A DNA stretch of 64,000 bases from Ilyonectria destructans (GCA_020740775.1 JAHEWK010000009.1:1550001-1614000); one strand, 5' to 3'. Positions 1 to 12,144 are shown, numbered from the stretch's first letter. Program-made: numbers and translations. The notes: a model not told the origin generated them from the sequence alone.

Positions 1-2
1 AT

Positions 3-101
3 GGGAGACAGGTGGTTGAACAGAAGCTTGAGAGGATGATTATGGGGGAGGCCTACGAGTCCTGGAAATGTGGTAAGGAGGTGAGGATGGATATTACATG
101 A
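3..101 (+). CDS. Possible 3' end of a gene cut by the window edge
   Basis: An open frame enters from the left edge and ends with TGA at 99-101. It reads as a charged, helical tail containing VVEQKLERM and AYESWKCGKEV. No domain can be recognised in 32 residues, and a chance frame is possible. Confidence 0.25.
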   Translation, partial: GRQVVEQKLERMIMGEAYESWKCGKEVRMDIT

Positions 102-607
102 TCTCAATACTAAGGACTTTAACAAATCGATTACCTAATCATTTATACTTGCAAACTGCTGGGTATGATTTAAGCTAACCTGGGTTGATTTGATTGAACT
201 TGTTAGTGTTAGGTATCAATATTTAGGACCCCATTGCACGTCTACTCGGAACTACATGCCTTGTTTTCATCCTCGAGCTTCCTATACGCGCATCTCACGC
301 ACTCCCCTCGTCTTTTATAATTCGCAATTGCATTCCATCTTGATTTCTCTTGCCTCGCCCATCAACCTCAGCCACGAGTTTTCATTTCACCCCTACCAGT
401 TAGGCCGTAATGAAAGAGAAATATAGGGTGAAGGTCAGGGTGGGATTTAAGAATTTAAAGTTGAATTGATTTTGCATTTACCCAGGAATCACGCTCTAGG
501 TATCCGTATTGCTATTAAAGTGTTGTGGTGGGAGATATGGTTGATCAAAGGTGGGTGTTATGGTGTAACTTAATACTTCCCGATGTAGAAGTGGGCCCGC
601 TTATCTA
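102..607. other. Intergenic, no gene seen
   Basis: A pyrimidine-rich stretch around 240-400 gives a short open frame without recognisable protein features. The TA dinucleotide at 606-607 is the left target-site duplication of the adjacent transposon. Confidence 0.5.
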
Positions 608-629
608 AGGTCACGACCCACCCTGTCGC
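608..629 (+). repeat. Left terminal inverted repeat of the transposon
   Basis: It is identical over 22 bases to the reverse complement of 2429-2450. Similarity continues inward imperfectly through a C-run. It stays GC-rich although the interior is AT-converted. Confidence 0.9.
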
Positions 630-2428
630 ACAACCCCCCCTCTTATGCACCCACACCAGATCTATCTGTAACTTCAACACCGGATTTCTCCACAAAATAA
701 TTATTAAATAAATAGCTATATCTAGAACTGATATATTATACTGTCCTAAGTCGAATAGTAGTTATCTTTTTATACTATCTTAATTCTGCAGCTCTTATAT
801 TATAGCTTTTTCTTATTCTTATCTTTAGGCTTAAGGTAAGCTTTAAGAATCTCTTTATATATAGAAAATATAGCCTTAGGGTTATATATAACTGCCTTTT
901 AGCCTATAGCCTGCTATAACTCTATAAAATCTTCTAGATATAGATTTTTTATTCTTAATATAGCTAAATTACTATATAATCTTTTAATTAATTAATCTAA
1001 TTTAGATTTAATTCCTTAGATAGTCCTCTAAATATTATAAATATCCTTCTATACTTAATCTAGCTATTCTATAAGATCAGCTTAATTCTTTAGTATATAG
1101 AGAACTTTTACCTTTAAAGGTTTTTTATATTTAGGTATATAGAGGTATATTTTAAAGGTAGAAAGTTAGTTAGTAATAATAAGCTATACTAATAGCTTTA
1201 CTATATTAATAGAATAAATTCTTATAGTAGAAAAACTACTTTAAATATTCCTTTTAGTTAGAGCTTTCTTATAAGCTAATTTATAGATTATAATAAAATA
1301 TTATTTTTAAATTAAAATAATAGTTAAGAATAAGATATACTACTTTATATACTATTAAAATATATACTTAAGTAGGCTGAATATACTAATATTAAGTAGC
1401 TATATAATATATAATAAATAGAGGGGTAAATAGAGAATCTAAATATAATAGAATAATACTTAAAATTAAAATTAAAGTATAATATAACTATAAAAGCTAT
1501 TAATAATTAAAATTCTTTAAAATAATAAATTTACTAACTTTATAGTAAATAGAAATACTATCTTTAGCTATTTAAAATATATTAAGCTATTAGTAAAGTT
1601 TATCTATATATAATTATAAGCCTAATTAGAAAAATACTCTAAAAATTACTATTTTTAAAGGTTATTTCTAATAAAGATTATATAGAATATAAAATATCTT
1701 CTTCTAGTAGAAACTACCTTTATAATAGAGATTTATTTATAGTAGTTATTTTTTAAGATAATTAAATAGTAAGTTAGCTTAAATTTAATAATTTTTCTAA
1801 TCTTAATTATACCTTTAGTAATATTATATTTATCTATATTATAAATATTCTTTAGTAAGATATTCTTAGTAGCTACTTTATATAATAATATCTTATAGAA
1901 TAACTAAATTCTTTTTAAAATAGCCTTATTTAAATAAAAAACTTTAATAAATATAATTCCCTTAATTTTAATATTATAATTATATTTAATAAAGCAGTTT
2001 ATTTAATAATATCTAATAGTATTATTATTACTATTAAAATTAATAATCTTATATATAATATTATATATCTCTATCTTTAATAATATATATTCTATAGCTT
2101 CTTTAAGTATATAGTTAATTAAGATTTCCTCTTAAAGTAGTAATAATTTCTAAAATCTAATTTAAATAGAATATATATTTTTTTAACTATCTTTTTAACT
2201 ATAAATTATTAACTTATATAGATTATACTATCTTACAGTAGGATAAATATCTATACTATATATAATCTTTTTAAGATATTTATCAATAAGGACCTTATAA
2301 TTAGTATTAGAGGTATCTATAGTAAAAGTTTAGGCTTATTTATATTCCAATTAATAATATTATAATAGAGTTATATAAAGGAGATTACGCGACTGTATCG
2401 CGGGGCGGTATGCGACAGGGGGGGGTGC

Positions 2429-2450
2429 GCGACAGGGTGGGTCGTGACCT
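2429..2450 (-). repeat. Right terminal inverted repeat of the transposon
   Basis: Perfect 22-base inverted copy of 608-629, followed directly by the TA duplication. Just inside, at 2412-2426, a G-run mirrors the C-run of the left end. Confidence 0.9.
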
Positions 2451-4673
2451 TAGACTACCGCTCGAGTCATCAACTGAAGTGCCCTACTCAGATGTCTGCA
2501 GATTAGTCGCCATACCACCAACCCACTTCCGAATTCAAGACATACCCTGGAATATAACTTTGCGACTTCCAGTCATATCTAGTACTGGATTTTAGATTGT
2601 GCTGAGTGCAATCTCGCCCAGCCTGCAGCGCTGAAGCTGGAGCTTGTCGCTGGAGCTGGAGCTTGTCGCTGGAAGGCTAGAAGGCCTGTTTAGAGAGATC
2701 TGATGCTCCATTGCGCCGAGGAGTCGGCACATATTTCGTGTAAGGGATGAATCTGGCCATGTTGAGTGCGTGGAGAGGGTTGGAAGCATGTAAAAAGGTT
2801 CTCTGAGCCACGATGTGATAGCAAGAAGGGGGAATCGAGGGTTTTACATAGGCTCCTCTCACTGGCATACGCTCCGCAGCCCATCCGTACTCTCCTGGCT
2901 TGCTATTCTCCCTGGCCTGTTCGCTGTCAAGGATGCCTCTGCGTTCATGCGATCCCGCTCGTGCAGAGTGATCCACCTCAGACCAATCTCATTGATGCAT
3001 ACGCATCTCGGCTTCAAATACGAGGCCAGATAGTTTTTCTACTACAGTTCCCCCGACCCCGACCCCGACCCCCGACCCCCAACCCCCGACCCCCAACCCC
3101 CACAATTTAACACACTCTCCATCACTAAGCCGCTGCTGCCCGTCCAACAGACACATACTCCGTAATAACAGCGCGGTCTGGTACTAGCACAGCCCATCTT
3201 CCACCAGCACCCTCAAGTACCTGGAGGAGGCCTGTCGCAAAAGAGCATGGGTGGAGTGACATCCCACACGCTCTCTCCAGGAGCCAGCACCTCCGTCACT
3301 AAATTACAGCGCACCCACCCTTTCCTCTCGTACCCGGGTACCTCCTCGCGGCTCCTTCACTGCCCACTTCAAAACACCCTTTGTCAGGCTCCCGTCTCCG
3401 CTTACTGCGCAACACTCTGTCCCTGATTCGCGCGGATGTCCCAATATGACCCCAGCTCGATAAATGACTGAATAAATTCTCCCGCACGGGCAGTACGCTT
3501 GCTCGGTGAAGGCCAATTGCAAACCTGAGTTAGATAGGGACACTCCCAATTGATGCCTTAGCAGCGCGAGCACGTGCATTACGTCGTTACACCTTGGTGA
3601 ATGTACACCTAGCTCGCTGTGGTTGATGGCCAAGATGCGAGGTGTAGGCTATACATCCAGCACATGCGTCGTCTATGACTTGGCGAATCGCCTACAACAT
3701 AACTTATGCGACAGAGGTCCTGGGGGTCGGCTGAGTCGGCTGAGCAGCGGTTCTGCCAGCCCAATATTTCCAACCTCGACTCCTGCAGGCAGATTCCCAG
3801 AGGACTTGCCGCTGCCTCGATTGAGGATGGGCCATAGAACGAGACACCGATCTGGGGAAGGGCATTAATAGTCTTTGCGGATGGGCGGGTTGACCACGGG
3901 AAAGCACTGTGCTAGGCGCTTGGTAGCTGACTGGTCATTGCACGCTGTCCTCCCGGTGCTGGCGGCGAAGAATGACTTGGAGTTCGTTGTTGAAGGCCAA
4001 GATAAGACATCTTGTCCACCTAAAGTTGGTAATGAACGAGACGCAAAAAAGGTTCATCATTTCATGATGGTCGGCATCAACTCCTGGGGCATTCATTAAT
4101 GGTGGTCTAGTAAAACTGCTATAATCATCACGATATTAGCAGAGCGACTCACCCCTCCAAACGCTAGCCGTGTATTCATGGCAGGCTTTCGGGAGCTTCC
4201 TTTCGAGGGGGGGACATCCCAATGCAAACAAAAGATGATCTATCATATCGGTCAAAGGCTCACATTGCTGGCGGGGGAGCAACGCTCTTCAGGATGCCTC
4301 CTGTTCAAACAAAGAACAGTATGGTGATAGGCTGGAGCATGCTTAACAGCTGGCATGCGTCCTGTCTCTTTGTCGTGGTGGTTTCTCTCACCAGATTCCA
4401 TACCAGCACCTTTTCCTCCCAGCGCTTCACCAACTTTTCTCCCTCTTCATCTGCCGTCCATTAACGGATTCAGTTTGGCGAATGGATCATCATTTTCCTC
4501 ATTCCTTCCATGTTATTGCCATTTGTGACGGTCCTCTCACTGCCGGTGAATAAAGTTAGCGTCCCTCATCGGCTAGACATTGTTATCTCTTGTTGGCTTC
4601 TTCCTCTTTTTTTTCCTGGGCCGTTTTGTTTGTCCCATCTGAGAAATCGACCCGCTGTCCATTGGAGCTAGCT
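2451..4673. other. Intergenic, short repeats only
   Basis: A 19-base unit is tandemly duplicated at 2636-2654 and 2655-2673. A C-rich CCCGA/CCCAA low-complexity tract lies near 3048-3105. Several short open frames are present on both strands, but none has domain-like content, so no gene is called. Confidence 0.5.
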
Positions 4674-6152
4674 ATGTGCCAGGATTGCAGCCAAAATGGC
4701 ACTGGGGTACGTTTGATACTGCATCCTATTGCTTGCAGCTTCGTTTGCCTAGCCGACCATATCCGATACCAGACTGACCATCAGCACTCCCAGTCCATCT
4801 CCGGAGTCAGCATGGCCATCTACTTCCTCAAGATGAGAGCTGAAGGAAATTTTGAAGTTCACTTGTGCCAGGAGCTTGAAGCGACCATCCTGGATACCCT
4901 CCGGCGACATGGGTTGACTCCCAACCTCATCCTGCTGTCCGATCGCAAGTTTCTTTGTCGGCGATTATTGGAACAAGTCGGGCTGGACTTTGACTACAAC
5001 TATGGGCTTCGCGCCACCATATTCAGTAGGCATCCGACTATCCTTTTCTGACTCACTGCTCATGCAGGCCTAGAAAAGCTCATCGAACGGGCTCAGCGCC
5101 TCCTCCGGGAAGCAAACACATGGGGTGCGTTTGTGAAGATGGACAATCCTCCAGACTTCTGGGACGCTGTGGTCTTGGCAAGGCATTTTGGATCGCGGCA
5201 AGCTACCATGGCCTGGATCTCCGCCAAGCGCGAGGAAGCAGCAAACCCTCCACAATCGCCAAGCGACAATAGCAGCGGCGTGAAGGGAATGAAGGACGCG
5301 GGTCTCGAAACGCCGCAGTCTTCACGATTGACTCGCCCTAAGCATATCCTACCAACAACCCACCCCAAAACACCACTTCGCAAGCTCAAGTCATCCCATT
5401 TCTCCACGCCACCGCGTCGAAATCCTGCCAAGTTCAGCCTTTCGAGGGACAGTGTTGCGGCGCTGCGGGGCCGAGATAATAGCTCAAGCACTTACCGTGG
5501 CCAGCTCCGCCACAGCCCGCTTCTACGCGACAGTTTGAGAAGCTTGTACACAATCACTCAGGAGGTTGGCGATCCTTTCTTACCCTCGACGCAGATTGCA
5601 AACCCGTCCATCCGAACCTTCAGTTACTACCCTCCGGGTGGAGTCCCTCGCTCGGTTAATACTCCGTCTTGGGTCATGGATCAGATGGACTTTGATGATC
5701 TCACACCATCACGAGCCCGTGCTACCCATGTAACATCAATCGCGCCGAGCTGCCCTCCAAGCCCCGCACGGGAGCTATCTTCTGTGCATGGTGTGGCTAA
5801 CGATCTCTCGTCGGCATCAACGGAGCCCCCGTCATATGCCAACACCGTTGCCGCAACGACTGTGCTCGATAATCCTGCTCCGATGGACGATGTGCGGTTT
5901 CATATGGCACCATTGGCCTCCCAGAACATCGATGCTCTCCTTCTCGATGCTGTAGATATTCATGATCTGCGTCTTGGCAATGCGCCTGCCGATGATAGGC
6001 ATGTGAGGTTTGCGGAGATCAACTCTATGATCCCATCGACGACATCACTGCCTCAATCCGTAGTCAGGGAAACAGGTTCGCCGGCCGGAACTCGCAAAAA
6101 CGTTAGATTCGTTCTGCCAAATTACAGAGCTCCGCTAGCTTATAGGAATTGA
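4674..6152 (+). CDS. Unrecognised 449-residue protein, three exons
   Basis: The family is not recognised. The model joins exons 4674-4706, 4794-5025 and 5068-6152, which sum to 450 codons. The second intron is only 42 bases but has a CTGAC branch site and CAG acceptor. The N-terminal part looks folded and helical (LCQELEATILDTLRRHG, RKFLCRRLLEQVGLDF, then EKLIERAQRLLREA). After about residue 150 the chain becomes Ser/Pro-rich and probably disordered. It ends with two similar motifs, DRHVRFAEI and RKNVRFVLP; such VRF motifs can be docking sites in other proteins, but that is speculation here. The ATG at 4674 was chosen because it precedes the first good donor; the ATG at 4812 is the alternative. 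Confidence 0.6.
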
Positions 6153-7146
6153 TTGCGGCCTTTTGGAATTTCTCCAATCGGCATCTTAAGAATGGGATTA
6201 ACCCACTTGAGTTCATACTCACAGCTCTTCTAAGATTGAGTCCAGGGACGAGATGCCTATCGTGCCCTGGTATGATATACTGTATTCCCTCGGTTCCTGG
6301 TACATACGACCATAGCTGTTAGAAATACTGGGATCCCGTCAAGCTCTTGTCTAGTGTTCAAGGGCAACCATCGTTTGCCGTCTAAGCCTCCCCAGAGAAC
6401 TAACGACTCTCTACTCCCCTTCAAGTTGGTCAAGTTGGTTCTGGATAAATTGGTATTTGCAGTTTCGAGCAGTGCCTTGTATGCCTCAAGGCATTCAGCG
6501 CTCAGTCGGTTGAGGACGCTTCCGCTGCCCGACACCGCCGCTTCGGTTTGTTCGTGGATCTGGGGAGACGGCTATTGAGGTTCCATGAATTTCAAATTCT
6601 CCATGGCGTGAATAGTCCGAGGTACCAAGCTCGTTCGGTTTTGGAAACTCTATTTGAAACCAAAATTGTGTCACACCATACAACAGTTCGCTCAGAGTGT
6701 GGTGGTGGATTTTGGTTGCGTTCATCGTCTTGAAATCCTGAATTAGGCCTCACATAAGGCTTAGTAAGTGACGCTGCGTGAGGCTGATTTGCGATTCAAA
6801 GCTAAAGCCCTCAATCAAAATCTCCTAGGCTTCTTGCTTCGTTATCTAACCTCACCGTCTCGCGCCCCTTCGTCGGTGGTACCATCGGGCTCTCGCCTGC
6901 CCACGCCCATCCGTCTTCTGCCCCCCCATCGTGCTCGAGGCCCCTCGTTCTCACCAACTTCATCTGCGCGCATATTTCTCCCATTTCCCCTGCCACCAAA
7001 CGATACAGAGGTTTCCCTCTGTCTGCCGTTCTACATCTCTCAATTCGTCGTCGTCGAAGTCATCGCCGCCATCATCGTACTTGTCGGAAAAGGCAGCACC
7101 TGGACGAAAGTAGCGCAGCGGCTACTTCTTCACGCCGACATCCGAC
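6153..7146. other. Intergenic with a 5S relic and amidase leader
   Basis: Apart from the 5S fragment near 6302, this holds a CT-rich stretch (about 6850-7060) of the kind seen upstream of filamentous-fungal genes. It probably carries the promoter and leader of the amidase that starts at 7147. Confidence 0.4.
6302..6360 (+). pseudogene. 5S rRNA fragment (5' half only)
   Basis: Bases 6302-6340 match the first 39 or so bases of the two full 5S genes in this window, starting ACATACGACCATAGCT and containing GGGATCCCGTC, with a few substitutions. The match fades after about 6360 and the 3' half with the TTGTATGT end is absent. It is a truncated, non-functional 5S copy. Confidence 0.75.
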
Positions 7147-9619
7147 ATGGAGGGCCCGGCAATTGTTCACGCTGACAACATTCTCGTCATCAATCATGTC
7201 TCTTACAAGCTGGTCGGCCATGTACGGAAGCCATGGCCCCCCTTCCACCGTCCGCTCCCGCTCCTTTTGCTTCCAGGCTGACCTCTGCCTAACCAGGGTG
7301 GAACCATCGATGGCTATTCTGGAGCCCTAGTTACCAGGCGCGGCGCCACCCCCTTCATCCTCTACAACATACGTGATGGTGCTACCATCTCCGAGGCCCA
7401 ACTGAAAGATTTCCGCTCCGGCGTTCTGGAGCCAGATGTCTCTTTCCAGACCGACTTCCTGCAGGTGATTGTCTTCTATGGTGCCGAAGAAGCAGTGGTA
7501 TATCTCCAACCCTCTGCCATCCAACTACTCAAGGAAGTTTGGAAGGCGGAATGGGAGTTTGCCAAGTTCCCAAACATGTCCACCTTTGATAGCGGCCCAT
7601 ATGTCGGCTACGAAGGGCATATCTTTCAACCCTGGAGAATTTACCATGATGAGAATCTGACAATGACGGTGACCTATCAGCCTAATAGAGGGTAAGTTCA
7701 GCCGCATTAAGAGTCTCCTCATCAAACGTTCCGACGCTGACATGCGACATTTCCAAGACGGCCGGTCGAACTGGACAACACCCTGAACGGGGTCAGCTCC
7801 CTCCGGATGGCTGTACCACCACAGTCCTATGCGAACGCCAGAGCCGCGCCGGATAAACCGCTGAAGGGCGTCACGATTGCTGTCAAGGACATATTCGACA
7901 TAGAAGGGAGTAAGACCACGCTCTGCAATCGTGCTTGGGCAGAATATCAGTCACCCAAGACACACACTGCCCCCTCAATCAAGCGTCTTCAGGACCTAGG
8001 GGCATGGGTCGTGGGCAAGACTCGGCTCAACGCCATGGTAGTCCGGGAGGAGACCATGGAGTGCGTCGAATGGCTCGCGCCGTACAACCCTCGCGGGGAT
8101 GGCTACCAGACTTCGTCTGGGAGCAGCAGTGGAAGCTGCGCAGCTCTCGGAGCATACCCCTGGATCGACTTTGCCATTGGCTCCGACAGTGAGTCCCGTC
8201 AACCCCTGACCCCTTCCTTCGGTGTACTCAGCTGATCTCAACGGCATCTCTAGCGAATGGCAGCTCTCGAAAGCCTGCTTATTGGAACGGATGCTTTGCC
8301 ATTCGACCGACACACGGCATTCTCGATACCCAAGGCGTAGCGTCTTTCTGCCCGTATTTCCAACCCACCATCCACAACTGACCCCAGCTCCTGTCCGGTC
8401 CCTAACAGATTCATCAGGTACTTCGATGTTCCCTCTTTCTTCGGCCGTGACATTTCACTCTTCCGTCACTTTGCAGAGCTGTGGTACGGCGACTCAGACA
8501 GACTGATGAAGGATTACGAGTTTGGGACGGTATGTTGCTCCGCTCTGCCCCAAGTCGGCTTCCGAATGCAGCCCAACGTCTTCTGATTGCTCGAAGAGCG
8601 GGACTAGGATACTCTACCCTCTCGACTACCTGCCGACCTCGAATGCACCCCAGATGAAGCTCATTGACTCATTTGTCGAGGATCTAGAGCATGTGCTTGG
8701 TACAAAGCGAACACCCATCTCGCTGGCGGAGCTGTGGCAGAAATCTCCTCCAGATTCGGTGGTCGACAAGGATCTCTCAGAGTACCTCAAGACGGCATGT
8801 TCTTTCTCTGCCAGGCCTTTCACATCTTCAAAAGACCGCAGCTGATGTACCCTCACCAGGCCGGAACATTACCCTACTATAAGGACGCTATCGGCATCGT
8901 CAAGGAATTTTACGATGGCTACACGGCAAAGTTCGGAAAGACGCCATTCGTACATCGCGCTCTTCTCTGGAGATGGTAGTGCCCTAGAGTTGCGTCACGT
9001 ACATTGTGATACTGATGATCTCTCTTTCAGGGAAATCGCGGACCAAGTAACGCCAGAGGAGCGAGACGAGGGGTGGGCCCGGATCTATACGTACAGAAAG
9101 TGGCTTCTTGACAACATCTTCACTGAGGGTTCCATTCTTGTCCTCCCCATTGACGAGGGCAGGCCGAACTATCGCGACACCCCTCCCCCGTAAGTTGAAC
9201 CTCTACTAGAGATTATTCTTACTCAACTTTCTGTCTTGGTTAGTCCGTTCGGTCTCCTCAGCGGATACTCCTCCCTTTACGTATCACCTATCGCCGGAAT
9301 CCCAGAAGTAACGGCGCCTAGTGAGTGGATATTGCCTCAACTCGTGCGATGTGATGCTAATGAGGACGAACTCAGTCGGCGAGATCTCGTACGACTCGGG
9401 GATAACGCACCGCAGGGAACCATTCCCAATCAGCGTCAGCGTAGCAGGTCCGCCCGGTGAGTTTTTGCGTACCCAGGACCTCGTCGTTCAAACACTCTCT
9501 AACTTGTTGGTATTCCATCATTGGCAGGGACCGATCTAGGTCTCATCGACCTCATCCACCGGACTCTTCAAGAAGCGGGGAAGCCCATCCGTCTCAACAC
9601 GGGGCGTTCCATCCTCTGA
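7147..9619 (+). CDS. Amidase-signature family enzyme, 11 exons, 614 residues
   Basis: Amidase-signature enzymes hydrolyse amide bonds with a Ser-cisSer-Lys triad; the substrate here is unknown. The Lys lies in GVTIAVKDIFD, the cis-Ser in TSSGSSSGS, and the nucleophile in GSDTNGSSRKPA, which is split by an intron. The C-terminus has the family ending PPGTDLGLIDL. About 190 N-terminal residues form an extra domain, probably the Arp1-type N-terminal domain that accompanies some fungal amidases. Exons: 7147-7221, 7297-7691, 7758-8188, 8254-8353, 8409-8529, 8597-8794, 8860-8975, 9031-9189, 9244-9320, 9376-9456 and 9528-9619, totalling 615 codons. The sixth intron (8795-8859) must use a GC donor to keep the frame. 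No secretion signal is seen, so a cytosolic location is likely. Confidence 0.88.
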
Positions 9620-9663
9620 GGTGGGTTCCTTCTCTCGTGGTCTCTTCAAGCGGGGTGCCTAAG

Positions 9664-10672
9664 TCATCGAGTTTTCACCCACTGCTGTGGCCGTTTACCA
9701 ATGCAGAAGTTCTTGGAGACGATAACGAGCCCGGCGAGATGCCATAGTCCAAAGGAAATCGCGATGATGATGGCAGCGGTAGGCACGTAGATCCAGAGGT
9801 TTAGGTCTCCTTGCCCAAAGTCGGAAAAGTTCATGCCAAAGTATATTGGGTCCTGCCGCAGGATTTCGGGGTCCTGGAAGCGTGCGTACTGGAAGGGCAG
9901 CAGGCAGGCATTTTTGTTTGTCTCCCACTGCGCCTGTCCAGAACGGGGCGGGTAGCGACCATCGGCTATGTCGTCCAGCAGAGCAAACCGGCCTCGATGC
10001 TGGATGTTGGGCGGTATGTTGGTGGTCTACGGGTGGCGTCGGTCAGTGGGACATCATGGCCCCGCGAGGCTCTTGCTCAGATCTCGGCTGCTGTCGATCT
10101 ATCCTAAGGCTATGTCGCCTCCAATCTCAGCCTCGATTACGGGCGAACATAACGGCAGAGACAGGATAGGGGGGGATACCATTCCACAAGTCCCCGTGGC
10201 GGTCCAGGCCGATCGTGGCAGCCTGGTCAATCGCGCTGCACCGCCGGCTGAGGATTGAGTACTGCCTGACTTAGGAGTCTCCCGGCCGGGCGTTGGTGCG
10301 CAGGCGGATATGATACTTTCTGAGGTCCTCAGAGCACTGTTGCCGTAGCAAGGCGAGGTCAGCCGGGCGACCCAACTACATTGGAGCCTCGTTGGAGCAG
10401 ATGGTCGAGATATTTAGCTGGAAGACCTAGGTAGACTCGGACGGGAAAGCCTAGCCAAGTACTCATTACGTCTGGTTTCTGTCGGCGGTCAGTCCGGGGT
10501 CCTCGTTGACTTTCATGATATCCTCCCCATCCATTCTCTCCTCGTCAGATTTCAAACCCTCGATCGAAGTCGCCTTGCTCTTGTCGCCCCTCTTGTGGGG
10601 CATCATTATGAGGGAGACGTTAGAGTTAGACTCGGTTTCGTCGTCGCCGTCGTCTAAGCGACGTGTCCGCAT
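9664..10672 (-). pseudogene. Decayed gene for a membrane protein
   Basis: Coding pieces appear in order on the minus strand. First comes an ATG exon (10672 to about 10466) for a hydrophilic N-terminus (MRTRRLDDGDDETESN). Next is a segment with ISTICSNEAPM and ALLRQQCSEDLRKYHIRLR, then RHGDLWNGIPP. A last segment reads LLDDIADGRYPPRSGQ and QYARFQDPEILRQDPIYFG, followed by one clear membrane helix (TAAIIIAISFGLWHLAGLVI) and a stop at 9664-9666. In-frame stops (a TAG directly after SNEAPM, a TAA after RPGDS) and a frame change interrupt it. Some breaks may be introns, so a living but mis-read gene is not excluded. The family is not recognised. Confidence 0.5.
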
Positions 10673-11523
10673 GTTGGTTGCAGGTAAGAGGCCTTAGGAA
10701 ATGGCGGACTGGACTCTAGCATGTCTGACACCTCCCACTTGAAGATGGTCCTCTTGTTGTTCACACCGCGTGAATTATCCCGACTAAGAGACTCGGAGAA
10801 TTGCCTATTACGACCGGAGACATTGGACATATTGGTTTCTGCGAAACGAGTTTGCTTTTGACTGGAAAAGACGTAGATGAGGAGTCACTGAGACAGGGCA
10901 ATGCGAGCTAGTTTTTGTCCGGCCAGGGGTAAGTAAGCAATGGATGGATAGGGGAATTGAAGAGATAGACTGACAGCAGTGGAAGTGTCAACATCACTGG
11001 TGAACCAAAAAAAAAAAGCGTCGTGATTGTAAATAGTTGGACTAAAGTGAATTTCCGAAAGCAAAAACGATAGTGAAATCGTGCGTGAATTTATATGATC
11101 CCCTGTACAGTGCGATCCAGTCAGCAGTGTACAAAATGTCGCCGTTTCCTTCGACGAGCGCCAACACAACGGGGTATTTGCATACGCGAGCAACATTAAA
11201 ATTGGGAGACTGTATAATGATTGCTATCGAGCCCCTTAAAGAAGAGGCATCCGCCAGTAGACTTCCTGTACTCCCGTCTTCCCGCGCGTGCCCGTTTGTG
11301 GGTAGATGCATTGGCCCGTCGCATTTACGCTGCCTGCCATCCCAGTCTCATAGTTTCGTGATCTGCTTTTTCTTACCTTCTCTCAGTCTGACGCCACAAG
11401 GCCTTGTCCGATTGAATCAAATTCTGGTTTCCTAGCTTTCGGTCCCTTTTGTCAGTCCTCATTTCCACATATTAAATAGCGCGTTTTGTGGCGAGGCCTG
11501 ATTATTGCGCTATTCGATAGGAC

Positions 11524-11550
11524 GTGTGTGTGTGTGTGTGTGTGTGTGTG
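11524..11550 (+). repeat. (GT)n microsatellite
   Basis: An uninterrupted GT dinucleotide run of 27 bases. The open frames it produces (MCVCVC, THTHTH) are artefacts. Confidence 0.95.
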
Positions 11551-11640
11551 AGGACACAATCGAGAACTGGAGTCCAGATGCGAAAAGTCTGGGCTCTCGC
11601 AGCTGGCAACGCCCATCTGCTCAACAGGTCAATGACTGAC

Positions 11641-12144
11641 TTAATGCCTGAGGAGAGATGCGATTTGAGAGGTGGGAGGGTTACTTCGGTCATCGACCAC
11701 CTTGTATGGAGAATGCGCAACTTGGCAGCGATGGCGTTTGCGCCTCTCTTGGTAACCCGGCACGTTACTTGGACTCCTGAGACAAGACTCCGGGAGCCTA
11801 ACAGTCGGAAGGTACCTTTCGAAATGATGGCAAAAGTTTACCAGCAGCGACCGGGGGTTCGTCGCTCCGAAGTGACCGGTCACCTGCCAACTCACTTCCG
11901 TTGTAGCTGCACGGAGAGTGATAGACATCTGGTTTGTGGCGTAGATCAAATCATTTCTGGCTGCGGTCCCCAGAGTGGGTACGGCACGTAGCATCTCGGG
12001 GGGCTCGTATTCGGCTATGTTGCATGGTCCTGGGGTGAGCTGCGTCTGCCCAACTGAGTAAATGGCGGATGAGTCTAATGGTGTGTTGCATTCTCCCCAG
12101 CCTGATTTTCTTGATTTCCTCACCGGTTTCATTTCCAGCGCCAT
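11641..12144 (-). CDS. Uncertain open frame of 167 residues
   Basis: An ATG-initiated frame on the minus strand, MALEMKPVRKSRKSG onward. It has no membrane segment, signal or known motif, and no splice-supported extension was found. It is the longest frame in a gene-poor stretch and could be chance. Confidence 0.2.
   Translation of the reverse strand: MALEMKPVRKSRKSGWGECNTPLDSSAIYSVGQTQLTPGPCNIAEYEPPEMLRAVPTLGTAARNDLIYATNQMSITLRAATTEVSWQVTGHFGATNPRSLLVNFCHHFERYLPTVRLPESCLRSPSNVPGYQERRKRHRCQVAHSPYKVVDDRSNPPTSQIASLLRH

Larger units (their letters stand above)
608..2450. mobile_element. Fot1/pogo-like (Tc1/mariner superfamily) DNA transposon, RIP-degraded
   Basis: The element of about 1.84 kb is bounded by perfect 22-base terminal inverted repeats (608-629 and 2429-2450, beginning AGGTCACGACCCACC) and flanked on both sides by TA (606-607 and 2451-2452). 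TA duplication and this length fit fungal Fot1/pogo elements. The interior from about 690 to 2380 is extremely AT-rich, almost devoid of CpA and TpG, and saturated with TpA. This is the expected result of repeat-induced point mutation. No transposase frame survives, so the family assignment rests on ends, target site and length only. Confidence 0.85.

Noticed and set aside
8795..8859. Amidase frameshift implying a pseudogene
   Set aside because: A GC-AG intron at this place restores the frame and the family sequence, and the total exon length is a multiple of three.
11502..11991. Open frames beginning in the GT microsatellite
   Set aside because: The start and N-terminus are dinucleotide-repeat artefacts.
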